Below, one piece after another: positions 16,247 through 25,382 of a DNA stretch of 64,000 nt. The notes beneath the pieces are model-generated. The model was given only the letters and a program-made list of their open reading frames with translations. It had not been told where the DNA came from and searched no databases. The translations under genes were made by a program, and so were the position numbers. The number at the start of each line of letters is the position of its first letter. The stretch's first letter is position 1. The stretch comes from an uncultured Pirellulaceae bacterium (GTDB lineage: Bacteria > Planctomycetota > Planctomycetia > Pirellulales > Pirellulaceae): NCBI GenBank assembly GCA_938083195.1, contig CALKCK010000007.1, forward strand, positions 1-64,000, written 5' to 3'.

Positions 16247-17485
16247 ATGGGCAATAGACAAGTTGCAGTTACCGGTTTCGGCATTAACAGTGCTTTAGGC
16301 AATGGGATCGATGTCAACACGGCGGCATTGAAAGCTGGAAAATCTGGCATCGTTTCGACTCGACCGCATTGGGTTGAACACAAGTTTAAATCGCAAGTTG
16401 CTGGAAATATCTCAACAGAAGGCCTCGAGGAATTATTTGACAGGAAAGTCTGTCGCTTCCTTGGCCAACCAGCCTTACTTGCGGCCGCGGCAATGAAGGA
16501 TGCGATTACACATTCCGGTTTGACTCCTGAACAGGTTCAATCTCCCGATACCGGGATCATTGTTGGAACCGGTGCCGGTGCGAGCATTACCGACGTCTAT
16601 TTCATGTGTCAACGGCTTGATAAGCGGGGAGCTGCGAAGGTCGGTGCATACCATGTTCCCCTGATTATGGGTTCGTCGTTATCCGCCAATTTAGGAAGTA
16701 TTTTTCAGATTCACGGCCACTCCTATACCATCACCTCGGCTTGTGCTACCTCGGCTCACGCAATCATGTTGGGGCTTGATACGATTCGCTCGGGGCGACA
16801 AAATCGAGTCTTTGTTGGGGGCTCCGAGGACGTAAATATTTACGCGGCGGGATCATTTGACGGAATGAACGCACTTTCCTCTGCATTCAATGATGATCCA
16901 ACTCGTGCATCTCGGCCGCTTGATAAAGCTCGTGACGGATTTGTGTTTTCAGGCGGTGCCGGAATTCTTGTTCTCGAAGAATTGGAAGCAGCGAAAGCTC
17001 GGGGCGCGACCATCTATGCAATAGTGGCAGGTGCAGCGGCATCTTGCGATGGAGACCAAATGGTGGTTCCCAATGGCGTGGGCGCCCAGCAGGCGATGTC
17101 TGAGGCGTTGAAAGATTCCGGCTTGCAGGCAAGTGACATTGATTACCTCAACTTACACGGGACTTCCACGCCTGTGGGCGACACGTCTGAACTTCGAGGT
17201 GTGATGAATGTGTTTGGCGAAAATGTTCCTCCATTTTCATCCACAAAATCGATGACCGGTCATGCACTTGGAGCTGCCGGATCACAAGAAGCGATTTTCA
17301 CGATTCTGATGATGCAACATGGATTCATCGCCCCTAACATTAACCTCGAAGATCCAGACGAGCTGGTGGGCGATCTACCCGTGGTTAAGACCATGCAGGA
17401 AGCCGAAATTAAGTATGCAATAAGTAATTCATTCGGTTTCGGCGGGACCAATTGCAGTTTGATATTCGCTAAAGACGCATTGTAA
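16247..17485 (+). CDS. fabB: 3-oxoacyl-ACP synthase, KAS I (FabB) type
   Basis: Condenses acyl-ACP with malonyl-ACP in fatty acid elongation (cytoplasm). About 412 residues, the usual length. The Cys-His-His triad is intact: Cys in SSLSANL...TSACATSAHA, His in HGTSTPVGDTSEL, His in SMTGHALGAAGSQEA. The C-terminal block HGFIAPNINLEDPDE and NSFGFGGTN resembles FabB more than FabF. The ATG at 16247 begins MGNRQVAVTGFG, the normal N-terminus; an upstream in-frame ATG at 16214 would add 11 atypical residues. No acyl carrier protein, fabA or other fab gene is adjacent, so it stands alone between two kinases. A role in a polyketide-like or unsaturated fatty acid pathway cannot be excluded. Confidence 0.88.
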   Translation: MGNRQVAVTGFGINSALGNGIDVNTAALKAGKSGIVSTRPHWVEHKFKSQVAGNISTEGLEELFDRKVCRFLGQPALLAAAAMKDAITHSGLTPEQVQSPDTGIIVGTGAGASITDVYFMCQRLDKRGAAKVGAYHVPLIMGSSLSANLGSIFQIHGHSYTITSACATSAHAIMLGLDTIRSGRQNRVFVGGSEDVNIYAAGSFDGMNALSSAFNDDPTRASRPLDKARDGFVFSGGAGILVLEELEAAKARGATIYAIVAGAAASCDGDQMVVPNGVGAQQAMSEALKDSGLQASDIDYLNLHGTSTPVGDTSELRGVMNVFGENVPPFSSTKSMTGHALGAAGSQEAIFTILMMQHGFIAPNINLEDPDELVGDLPVVKTMQEAEIKYAISNSFGFGGTNCSLIFAKDAL

Positions 17486-17824
17486 GTCGTCGTTAATTTA
17501 CAACCTTTGCATGGGCAAAGGTTGGATACCTGGCTGAACCAAGGTCTTTACGGTTTCGCACGGATAAAAATATGATTGGTTTGCACCCCCCTGGGTAACT
17601 CTGACCTCCCGTTCCAGGAGGAGGATTGGTTAAAATCCTTAAAAACCGCCTTCTCTTTTTGGATGTGGTTTCAAGTATTCCCCTGAAAGACCGAAACTAG
17701 CCATGTAGTTGCGTTTAGTGGGAATATGCGTCTCGGCTAAAATGTTGAGAAGTCACCTGCATATTCTTAATTGGGCGTTAAACTATCGGGTAGGTTATTT
17801 TCTTTGTCGCCGGACTGCAAACTT
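17486..17824. other. 339-base intergenic region with a perfect hairpin after fabB
   Basis: No gene seen. A perfect 10-base-pair hairpin (arms 17501-17510 and 17515-17524, loop ATGG) lies 16 bases after the fabB stop. It lacks a T-run, so it may be a weak terminator or mRNA stabiliser. The remainder presumably includes the promoter of the WD40 kinase gene. Confidence 0.5.
17501..17524 (+). terminator. Stem-loop downstream of fabB (no T-run)
   Basis: CAACCTTTGC pairs with GCAAAGGTTG across a 4-base loop. Its position directly after a stop codon suggests transcript end processing; without a T-run, intrinsic termination is uncertain. Confidence 0.4.
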
Positions 17825-20800
17825 ATGGAATCGCGATCGGAAGACGAAATTCAAGATGTGCTTAATCGCTATCGCGAGGCGATCGATTATGACGACGCTG
17901 ACTTCCTTGTAAATTTCGTCAATCTAATTGAGACGCCTGATTTCAAGTTAATTGCCCGAATAGTTGCGTTGGATATTCAATTGCGCCGAGGGCCAGTGAC
18001 GGATTCATCGCCCGACAATATTCGGGATTTCGGTGATGAATTTACAATTTTGGTCGAGCGAGTTTTACTCAGCCAGACAAAATTTGATACCAACGCATCC
18101 GGTGATTTAACCGCTGCGATGCAACTGGATGCCACCAACATTGATGTTTCCGAAGACATTTCCTTTGGATCAATAAGTGGGGCATTGAAATCAGCGAACA
18201 CACCTGTGCGTTCCCCCGAAATGGTGATTGACCACTACCGGTTAATTGAACCTATCGGAACCGGAGGAATGGGGACTGTTTGGTTGGCACAACAAGAAGA
18301 ACCGGTGAGACGGCGTGTTGCGCTCAAGGTGACTAACAACCGGTTCAACTCAAAAAAATCGAACGCTAGATTTGAAGCTGAGCGACAAGCAATTGCTTTG
18401 ATGGATCATCAGAATATCGCGAAAATTTTGGATGCGGGAACAACTTTCGATGGGCATCCTTATTTTGTGATGGAATTGGTAGATGGTGTTCCGCTGAATA
18501 AATATTGTGATCAACGCAAACTTGATTTGAACAAGCGACTTGAGTTGATGATTCCTGTTTGTCGGGCAATTCAACATGCGCATCAAAAAGGCATCATTCA
18601 TCGCGACCTCAAACATTCCAATGTATTGGTTACAGAGTACGATGGAGTCCCTGTCCCAAAAGTAATTGATTTCGGATTGGCCAAATCCCAAGTTCACGAA
18701 TTAACCCTGACCGATAAAACTTTTTTTACAGAAATCGGTAAAGTAGTTGGCACGATTCAATACATGAGTCCGGAGCAGGCTGAGACGACGAATGTTGATG
18801 TCGACACCCGGAGCGATATATATTCGCTAGGCGTCATGATTTATAAGCTTCTAGTTGGCGTGACCCCTCTTGATGATGGCGATCTTGAAAAAATGCCATT
18901 GCTAGAAGCATTGAAAATTATCCGCGAAAAAAATCCATCCAAGCCAAGCGCGAAAGTTCAATCGGTATCAGAATATGATGCCGAAGCCTTGGCCAATCGG
19001 AATTGCCGAGCGGACGAGCTGACGTCTCAACTCTCAGGGGACTTAGATTGCATCGTCATGAAAGCTTTGGAGTCAGATCGAAAGCACCGCTATCAAACGG
19101 CTAATGCGTTAGCAGCTGAATTGACGAGGTATTTAAATAACGAAAAGATTCTAGCTCGGCCTCATTCCACCATTTATTCACTTCGAAAATTTGTAAGGCG
19201 CAATCGAGGTTTGGTCGCGTCCATTTCTTCGTTTGTCGCACTTTTAATTATTGGAATCATCGCTACCAGCATGGCCTACATTTGGGCTTTGAATGAAGGA
19301 GCGACGGCTCGTCTAGCTGCGGAAAAGAGCGAACGAGCTTCGGTTGCTTTGAAACAGGCGAATTCGGATTTAGACAATACACAGCAAAGCTTGCGTAGTA
19401 GATTGCTTTCAGTGCAATTAAACCTCGCTTGGAACCATTGGAAAATGGGAGCGGCGACTGACGCAATTGATATTCTTAACCAATTGAGCCAAAACGGCGA
19501 AGGAGGGTGGGAGGTCGATTATCTCTGGTCTGAATTTAATTCAAGTCAAACCACACTTTACGGTCATGCTGATGCCGTTGAAACTTCGACCGTTAGCCGT
19601 GACGGCAAATGGTTGGCGACTTCGGGGCGTGACAATTGTGTGTATTTGTGGCAGGTTGATGGCCATAAAAAGATCTGCCAGTTTCGAACAACAGAAACAC
19701 CAAGTTGTTTGAGTTTTTCTGCTGATGGTGCAAGGCTTGCGTGTGGTGACGTGGATAACAAAATTTATATTTGGGACCTTGCGACTCAGACCATCGAAAA
19801 AATTTGTGGCCCCTACGCAAGCGACATCGGTGCGTTGGAATTTTGCCCAGGGACCGACCTGTTGCTGTTTGGAATGAATGTTAAGGATACGTTTAAAAAT
19901 AATGGTCGCGTGTTTACGTTAAAAGAACATTCTGACAAAAGACTTCCATACCAGTTTATTTCTCTGAATGATTTTGAATTAGTTGACCCGCTACCTGTCC
20001 CTGCCGCGGATGAAGCGTTGTTTAGCTTTAGCTACGATGGAGAATTATTAGCTACCGCTGGGATGGAAGGAAAAATTTACATATGGAAAAGAGAAAACGG
20101 AAAGTACCGACTCGACACGACTCATGATCACTCGAATGCTGAATTAACGGCGATGAGTTTATCGCCAACCGGCCGGCTAATGACATGCGGATATTCTGAC
20201 CAATCCGTTTTGGTGTGGGAATTAGAGAATGACAAATTAATTAAATCATTCTCAGGCCATAATGGCGCCGTTCGAAGTGTCTGTTTCTCAGAGAACGAAG
20301 AACTTGTATTGTCAGGGTCTGATGACAATACCGCGATCTTATGGTACCTCGAAGGTGATCGAAACCGGCAATTCCAGGGACATTTGAGCTCAGTCACTAA
20401 CGCAATCTTTCTTCCCAATCGTTCCGAAATTTTAACTTCATCGCTAGATCACACGGCGAAGATTTGGTCATTTGACAAGAATTCAAATACTGTTTCAGTG
20501 GATGCACACGCTTACGAGGAGTCACCGCAAAACTCCCATGTTGTTTGGGCAGCCGATTTTTCGCCGGACGGGAACCGCCTGGTCAGTGTCAGTGAAGACG
20601 GTACGATTGCGATCTTGGACTGCAAGACCGGCGCAATCATCAAAACGATGGGTGACAATTTAGATGTTCCTGCAATTGGCGCAGCCTATGCGCCCGATGG
20701 CAGCGTGATTGCAACGGCGAATGAAGACGGTATGGTCTCGATATGGGCAGCCGGAGACCTTAGCCTTCAGCGCGAATTTCAGGCCCATGAGGCGGCTATT

Positions 20801-21835
20801 TGGGATTTGAATTTTTCACCTGACTCTCAACATATCATTACCGCAAGTGCCGATGGCTCAGCTCGCATCTTTGATCTAGAGACGAAGTCTCAGATTGCCA
20901 TTTTGTCAGACCACGAGGATGAAGTTTCGTCGGCCAGTTATTCGTCTGATGGATCAATGATTGTGACTTCCAGCGATGATCATTCCAGCAAAATTTGGGA
21001 CGCGAAAACAAAGAAGGTGATCAGAACGCTCGCCGGTTCAAAAAGTGAAATTTGGCAAGCGGTCTTTAGCGATCAAGGGCATCTCGTGGGTGCTTCTACC
21101 TATACAGGCGAGCTGTGGGTTTGGGATACCGCGACTGGGAAGAGGATCCTTTCGGTTGATGAGGCACACAGCGGACAAATCGGTTCTTTGGCCTTTTCGA
21201 AAGATGGCACGCGGTTGATAACTGCTGGAGATGACGCTTCCTTGAGGATTTGGGACATTGAAACGGGCGTAAACCTGTTTGAGTTGTTGGATGGCACCAA
21301 CGTGGAATTTGGACATGTCTCTTTTTCAGATGACGGTAAAAAATTGGTTTCAGGCAACCAATTTGGACTCATCACGGTTAGAGATTCAAGCAACGCAGGA
21401 GCACGCGGCGTTGAAATTCTAAGTTCGGCAAATGTCGAACTGGAAGTCTTGAAAATGCTTAAAGTCGTCCAGCGGAAATATCTTACTGAGAGTGAACTCA
21501 ATAGCATGCTTGAAACATGTATGAAATATCAGGCGACGTTTCCATCTTTCCGCACAAATCTAATCACAGGAATCATTCAGCTTCAGCTGGGAAACCACGA
21601 GGAAGCCGTCCAGTTTCTCCTCGAGTCGGATCGTCTTGAGCCTCTCAACTACGGTTACGACGATCAAGATCTTGCAATTGAGGGATGGCTCGCGCTTGCG
21701 TACATGTTGCATGGTGATTTTTCAGAAGCTGAAAAACACTGTGCAGAATTCGATGAGCGGAGCGAGGAGTTTAAAAACATTGAGTTTTTAACATCCGAAA
21801 TTGAACGCTTATTATCTACGCAGAAGCCCAAATAA
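17825..21835 (+). CDS. Ser/Thr protein kinase with two WD40 propellers
   Basis: About 1336 residues. An N-terminal helical region typical of planctomycete kinases precedes the kinase (about residues 138-415): IGTGGMGTVWLA, VALKV, HRDLKHSNVLV (His in place of the usual Pro of HRDLKPxN), IDFGLAK and the MSPEQA segment. A transmembrane helix at about 465-490 precedes a coiled coil. About 14 WD40 repeats follow (from TLYGHADAVETSTVS at 19555 to about 21400), enough for two seven-bladed propellers, and a TPR-like tail ends the protein. The ATG at 17825 (MESRSEDEIQ) is preferred; a TTG at 17771 is possible. It is probably a membrane sensor kinase with an extracytoplasmic interaction platform; the signal is unknown. 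Confidence 0.9.
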   Translation: MESRSEDEIQDVLNRYREAIDYDDADFLVNFVNLIETPDFKLIARIVALDIQLRRGPVTDSSPDNIRDFGDEFTILVERVLLSQTKFDTNASGDLTAAMQLDATNIDVSEDISFGSISGALKSANTPVRSPEMVIDHYRLIEPIGTGGMGTVWLAQQEEPVRRRVALKVTNNRFNSKKSNARFEAERQAIALMDHQNIAKILDAGTTFDGHPYFVMELVDGVPLNKYCDQRKLDLNKRLELMIPVCRAIQHAHQKGIIHRDLKHSNVLVTEYDGVPVPKVIDFGLAKSQVHELTLTDKTFFTEIGKVVGTIQYMSPEQAETTNVDVDTRSDIYSLGVMIYKLLVGVTPLDDGDLEKMPLLEALKIIREKNPSKPSAKVQSVSEYDAEALANRNCRADELTSQLSGDLDCIVMKALESDRKHRYQTANALAAELTRYLNNEKILARPHSTIYSLRKFVRRNRGLVASISSFVALLIIGIIATSMAYIWALNEGATARLAAEKSERASVALKQANSDLDNTQQSLRSRLLSVQLNLAWNHWKMGAATDAIDILNQLSQNGEGGWEVDYLWSEFNSSQTTLYGHADAVETSTVSRDGKWLATSGRDNCVYLWQVDGHKKICQFRTTETPSCLSFSADGARLACGDVDNKIYIWDLATQTIEKICGPYASDIGALEFCPGTDLLLFGMNVKDTFKNNGRVFTLKEHSDKRLPYQFISLNDFELVDPLPVPAADEALFSFSYDGELLATAGMEGKIYIWKRENGKYRLDTTHDHSNAELTAMSLSPTGRLMTCGYSDQSVLVWELENDKLIKSFSGHNGAVRSVCFSENEELVLSGSDDNTAILWYLEGDRNRQFQGHLSSVTNAIFLPNRSEILTSSLDHTAKIWSFDKNSNTVSVDAHAYEESPQNSHVVWAADFSPDGNRLVSVSEDGTIAILDCKTGAIIKTMGDNLDVPAIGAAYAPDGSVIATANEDGMVSIWAAGDLSLQREFQAHEAAIWDLNFSPDSQHIITASADGSARIFDLETKSQIAILSDHEDEVSSASYSSDGSMIVTSSDDHSSKIWDAKTKKVIRTLAGSKSEIWQAVFSDQGHLVGASTYTGELWVWDTATGKRILSVDEAHSGQIGSLAFSKDGTRLITAGDDASLRIWDIETGVNLFELLDGTNVEFGHVSFSDDGKKLVSGNQFGLITVRDSSNAGARGVEILSSANVELEVLKMLKVVQRKYLTESELNSMLETCMKYQATFPSFRTNLITGIIQLQLGNHEEAVQFLLESDRLEPLNYGYDDQDLAIEGWLALAYMLHGDFSEAEKHCAEFDERSEEFKNIEFLTSEIERLLSTQKPK

Positions 21836-21865
21836 ACAGTTTAGAATTGCATATCTAGTTTGCAC

Positions 21866-21888
21866 GCAACCCCTTCAACCGGGGCTGC
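21866..21888. terminator. Hairpin in the convergent gap between kinase and sulfatase genes
   Basis: GCA-A-CCCC and GGGG-C-TGC pair around a 7-base loop (one mismatch). It lies between two convergent genes where a terminator is expected. No T-run on the plus side, so confidence is low. Confidence 0.3.
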
Positions 21889-21918
21889 CATGATTTCGCT
21901 ACTCAACGAAGATTGATG

Positions 21919-23721
21919 TCAGTCATCCACTCGAGTAACGTACGCATAAAAAGCACCAACAGACTGGTCATTCGGGCCGGTAAACGAAGCGGTCAACTTT
22001 GTTTTGCCCGCTGGCAGTTTAATTTGAAAGGTTGCTTCTACGTCGTCTTTCTTGAAGCTGCTGGAATGTTGTTTACCAAACATTTCAACGTGGGCAGTGT
22101 CGAGTGTGCGAAATTCCCGTCCTGGTGTTTCGCGAAAGGCGCGACTGCCAGGGACAGGCGCCCCGGGTTTCATGCCGGCATTAATTGCCCGGTTAGATTC
22201 TGCTGGCCAACGCCGTAATTGAATTTGGTAAGTGCCAGCCGAATGGACATTGACGTGCCAAAATCCAGTTGATTTTTCATTGTCGACACCCTTGCGAATA
22301 TGACCTTGGTTCCACGGCGTGGAGCCGGTTGTAATCCAGTCGTGACTAGTTAGGCGGGCGGGGTTTGCTTTGGGGTGCCCAAGATAAATCGAAGTAGCAT
22401 TTTTAAAGGTTGGCTCGATCTCCTCCCACCAGCCTTGGTAAAAATCCCTTAGCCGCCGGACCTCTGCGGGATAGGCTTTGGCTAGGTCATTTTTTTGCCC
22501 GGGATCAGAGTGAATGTCGTACAGTTCTTTACCGTTAATGAGCCGCCATTTGGAGGTCATGACAGAACTGGATTTCCACATTTTTGGATCCTTCACACGT
22601 TGCGAATCGGTAACCAAGATTCGGTTGTTCCAATCTGTTTTGGGATCTGGTTTACCTCTCAGTAAACTCGCGATGCTCTTTCCATCAAAATTTCTGTCTT
22701 GGCTAGAAGTGACGTCACACAGTTCCATTAATGTTGGGAGCACATCTACTGCGTGTGTGATTGGCGCTACGTCCAGCGCCGTTTTCATGTTGCCGTTTGG
22801 CCAATGTACGAAAAAGGGAACGCGGTGGCCGCCGTCGTATTCACTGCCCTTCTTTCCTCGCATCTCTGCGTTAAAAACTTTAGCTCCAGTCGCTGTTCCA
22901 TTGTCGGTCGTAAAAATGAAAATGGTGTTGTCAGTTAAGCCTTCGTCTTTTAGGAAAGCCCGTAATTTTGTGACGTTGTCATCGATGTTGGCAATCATTC
23001 CGAAAAAATTTCCAACTTGGTTTCCATGGTCTTTTATATAAGGCTTGGAAAATTCCTCGGGGCAGTGGAGGGGCCCATGGGGTGCGTTGGTTGAAATGTA
23101 GGCTAAGAACGGCTTGTTGGCGGCTTTTTGAGTCTTGATGAATTTCTTGGCGTAGTCAAAGAATACGTCGGTGCAATATCCTTTGGCGGCTTCTGGTTTC
23201 CCGTTGTGCCAATAACTCCCGTCGAAATAGGCGTTGTCCCAATAATCAGGAGTCTGGCCGACCCCACCGCCTCCGTGTCGCAATACTTCGGTGTAACCTC
23301 GATCTTCCGGTCGAAATGGATAGTTGTCTCCTAAGTGCCATTTGCCGAACATGCCTGTCGCGTATCCTGCGTCAGAAAACACCTCACCAATGGTCGGTTC
23401 ATTCTCCCGCAACATGCTACGCCCCATAATCGTGTGCCACACGCCGGTGCGATTGGTCCAGTGACCTGATTGAAGCGCGGCTCGTGTTGGCGAACAAGTT
23501 GGGGCTACGTGGTAATCCACAAGCCTTACCGATTCAGCGTAGAGTTGATCGATTCCTGGGGTTTTTAAAACTGGATTGCCGTGGCAACTCAAATCTCCAT
23601 AACCCTGATCGTCGGTGATGACGACAACCACATTTGGCTGATTCAATTCTTCTGAAAAACTCGAAGATGTCCAAAGCGTACAAATCGAAATAAAACATGC
23701 GGCCAAACGGAAAGACTTCAT
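21919..23721 (-). CDS. Secreted sulfatase (S1 family, formylglycine type)
   Basis: A 600-residue sulfate ester hydrolase. It has a signal peptide (MKSFRLAACFISICTLWTSS), the metal-binding N-terminus VVVVITDDQGYGDLSCHG, and the formylglycine motif CSPTRAALQSG, whose Cys must be oxidised by a maturase not encoded in the window. GKWHLGD and TTDNGTATG are further family signatures. The C-terminal about 150 residues resemble a beta-sandwich appendage and lie beyond the usual sulfatase core. It is the second gene after a GH16 lipoprotein on the same strand (45 bases apart), which points to a sulfated polysaccharide substrate, perhaps algal. The exact sulfatase subfamily is not determined. Confidence 0.93.
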   Translation of the reverse strand: MKSFRLAACFISICTLWTSSSFSEELNQPNVVVVITDDQGYGDLSCHGNPVLKTPGIDQLYAESVRLVDYHVAPTCSPTRAALQSGHWTNRTGVWHTIMGRSMLRENEPTIGEVFSDAGYATGMFGKWHLGDNYPFRPEDRGYTEVLRHGGGGVGQTPDYWDNAYFDGSYWHNGKPEAAKGYCTDVFFDYAKKFIKTQKAANKPFLAYISTNAPHGPLHCPEEFSKPYIKDHGNQVGNFFGMIANIDDNVTKLRAFLKDEGLTDNTIFIFTTDNGTATGAKVFNAEMRGKKGSEYDGGHRVPFFVHWPNGNMKTALDVAPITHAVDVLPTLMELCDVTSSQDRNFDGKSIASLLRGKPDPKTDWNNRILVTDSQRVKDPKMWKSSSVMTSKWRLINGKELYDIHSDPGQKNDLAKAYPAEVRRLRDFYQGWWEEIEPTFKNATSIYLGHPKANPARLTSHDWITTGSTPWNQGHIRKGVDNEKSTGFWHVNVHSAGTYQIQLRRWPAESNRAINAGMKPGAPVPGSRAFRETPGREFRTLDTAHVEMFGKQHSSSFKKDDVEATFQIKLPAGKTKLTASFTGPNDQSVGAFYAYVTRVDD

Positions 23722-23766
23722 TCGCAGGTCATCCTAGTTAGAGAGTTCTCGTGAAATCGACATTCA

Positions 23767-24654
23767 CTACTTTGATTTTTGGAAAACTCTAACATAGTCG
23801 ATTTCCATCGTCGCGGGAAATATTTTCTCGTCCTCAACCCCTTCCTTACCGCCCCAACCGCCGCCGACAGCCATATTCATCAGTAAGAACTCGGGCTTAT
23901 CGAAGGGCCAGTTTGCCGGCGTAAAGTCCTTCGGTCGATCAAACGTCATTTTTACATTGGTCGGATTGCCCGTATAAAATATCAATTGGTCTTCCGTCCA
24001 TATCAGTCCATAAACATTGAATTTCTCCTCTGCTACCTCGAGCTTTTGATGGAAATCCAACTGGGTCTTATCTCGATGGTTATTCGCTTTCGTGTGAATT
24101 GCGCAATGAATGGTGTCTTCGTTGAAACTCACGTACTCGAGAATGTCGAGTTCACCACAATCAGGCCATTTTCCGCCGCGAATTGAGTCGCCTAGCATCC
24201 AAATCGCAGGCCATAGTCCCTTGCCCTTGTGGTCGGGCATTTTTGCGCTGACTTCGATTTTTCCGTAGGTAAAGGACTGTTTGCTATTCAATCGGGTGGA
24301 GGTGTAGTCACCGGCCTTTTGACCAGGGCCGACCTTTTTCGCTACAATTTTCAAGGTGCCATCAGAAACTGTTGCATTGTCACCCTCGGTATAGTTCTGC
24401 CATTCATTGTTCCCCCAACCATGCTGACCCGTTTCAAAACTCCATTTCTCGAGATCAAGTGCGTTTCCATCAAACTCGTCGCTCCAAACGAGTTTCCATT
24501 CCCCTTCGCTTCCACCAACCAACGGCGCGGGCCGTTGTGCTTGGAATTGGCTTGGGGCTGGCGTCGCAACCAATTCGATCTCTTCAGCGCATCCGAGTAA
24601 AAAGAGAGTAAGAAATCCCAATCCGGCTAAATGTTGAATTCGTGTCATACTCAT
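23767..24654 (-). CDS. GH16-family glycoside hydrolase lipoprotein
   Basis: A 295-residue beta-jelly-roll endoglycanase (laminarinase/agarase/carrageenase clan). The lipobox FLLGCAEE marks it as a lipoprotein. KLVWSDEFDGNALDLEKW is the classic GH16 N-terminus. The catalytic strand GELDILEYVS carries the ExDxxE triad, and WPAIWMLGD and NMAVGGGWGG are further conserved blocks. The ExDxxE form is that of the beta-bulge GH16 enzymes acting on laminarin, agar or related chains. ATGs at 24654 and 24648 are both possible starts. It precedes and is probably co-transcribed with a sulfatase, suggesting a small locus for a sulfated or mixed marine polysaccharide. Confidence 0.93.
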   Translation of the reverse strand: MSMTRIQHLAGLGFLTLFLLGCAEEIELVATPAPSQFQAQRPAPLVGGSEGEWKLVWSDEFDGNALDLEKWSFETGQHGWGNNEWQNYTEGDNATVSDGTLKIVAKKVGPGQKAGDYTSTRLNSKQSFTYGKIEVSAKMPDHKGKGLWPAIWMLGDSIRGGKWPDCGELDILEYVSFNEDTIHCAIHTKANNHRDKTQLDFHQKLEVAEEKFNVYGLIWTEDQLIFYTGNPTNVKMTFDRPKDFTPANWPFDKPEFLLMNMAVGGGWGGKEGVEDEKIFPATMEIDYVRVFQKSK

Positions 24655-25057
24655 CCTAGAAACTCCAATAAAATTCAGGCGAATTGCGATTGTTGGTAAG
24701 GCGGTCCTCGTTCTTTTTAGAAGCCACCGTTCCGGATCTTCAACGAGGAATTAAGCGTTAACTGTAGTAACTCATTGATTGTAGTAACCCTTCCCGTGAA
24801 ACCAAGTCCCAATCAACCAGTCGTGAGGTCAGGGAAATAACGAGGAAGCGACGCAAGACAACCAAAGGGACGTGTCCAGGCGAATCACCGAGCCAAGAGG
24901 CGGCAGGCGGTACTGAAGAAGGCCGAAACGTAAAACGCCGGCAGAAAAAATTCCTCTATTGGCTCACATCGCGGAATGAGGTGTCAGCCATTAGAGGGTC
25001 GGTAGTACGTTTGACTGCAAGTAGTGGCCCGTGATGGCAAACTTACTTGACGATAAA
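24655..25057. other. Non-coding stretch between the GH16 gene and the small lipoprotein gene
   Basis: Part of a 728-base region without a normal gene. It contains the terminator described at 24945-24998, a direct repeat of TGTAGTAAC near 24761 and 24778, and presumably the GH16 promoter. An open stretch on the plus strand (about 24769-25035) encodes a basic, low-complexity sequence but has no start codon or ribosome site, so I do not call it a gene. Confidence 0.5.
24945..24998 (-). terminator. Long rho-independent terminator, minus strand
   Basis: Read on the minus strand, an imperfect hairpin of 17 base pairs (7+5+5, interrupted by two single mismatches; 24998 to 24952, 9-base loop at 24971-24979) is followed at once by a run of T. 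It lies about 60 bases after the end of the small lipoprotein frame, supporting that frame as a transcribed unit. Confidence 0.75.
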
Positions 25058-25240
25058 TTATTGGTCGCTCAGAGATTCCGAGTCCGTCGATCCGGTGTCT
25101 GGGGCAGCGTTTGTGTTTAATGCGGCCGAACTGGCAGCAGCTTTGCCCGGTCATCAGCCGCCAGAACCCTGATTACACCCGACAAGTGCAACGGTCGAGG
25201 TAAAACACAAAACTAACAAAATCAACTTTAGAGTTTTCAT
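25058..25240 (-). pseudogene. Small lipoprotein gene interrupted by two consecutive in-frame UGA codons
   Basis: From the ATG at 25240 the minus strand encodes a lipoprotein signal (MKTLKLILLVLCFTS...LVGC) and then CNQGSGG. Two UGA codons follow (25156-25151). The same frame then continues for 30 more codons rich in Ala, Ser, Thr, Asp and Glu up to a TAA at 25058. Such acidic, low-complexity tails are typical of small planctomycete lipoproteins, so the frame was probably continuous once. A strong terminator follows. It is either a recent pseudogene, a 28-residue lipopeptide, or a readthrough gene; a short hairpin lies about 18 bases after the second UGA. Too short for most gene finders. No function can be assigned. 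Confidence 0.45.
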
Positions 25241-25382
25241 GATTTCAAAGTACTCGCTGGTTAGGGCAGTGAAACAGAGCTTTCTTTGGATAACCGAAAG
25301 GGCGGCATCTTATTAACGAATTACCGAACATCCAAAAATATATGACTAATATCGGAAGAAACTACCTCTCCGATTTAATAAA

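Noticed and set aside
22514-23041. 175-codon open frame on the plus strand
   Set aside because: It lies fully inside the well-supported sulfatase gene on the other strand; no ribosome site and no family resemblance.
24769-25035. Plus-strand open stretch encoding a basic, Lys/Arg-rich sequence
   Set aside because: No start codon or ribosome site, and it overlaps a strong minus-strand terminator; no family resemblance.
25142-25153. 12-base string TGACCGGGCAAA shared by the two UGA-containing genes (minus strand here, plus strand near 47956)
   Set aside because: Exact 12-base matches are expected by chance many times in 64 kb on both strands, so it is not evidence of relatedness or a shared recoding signal.
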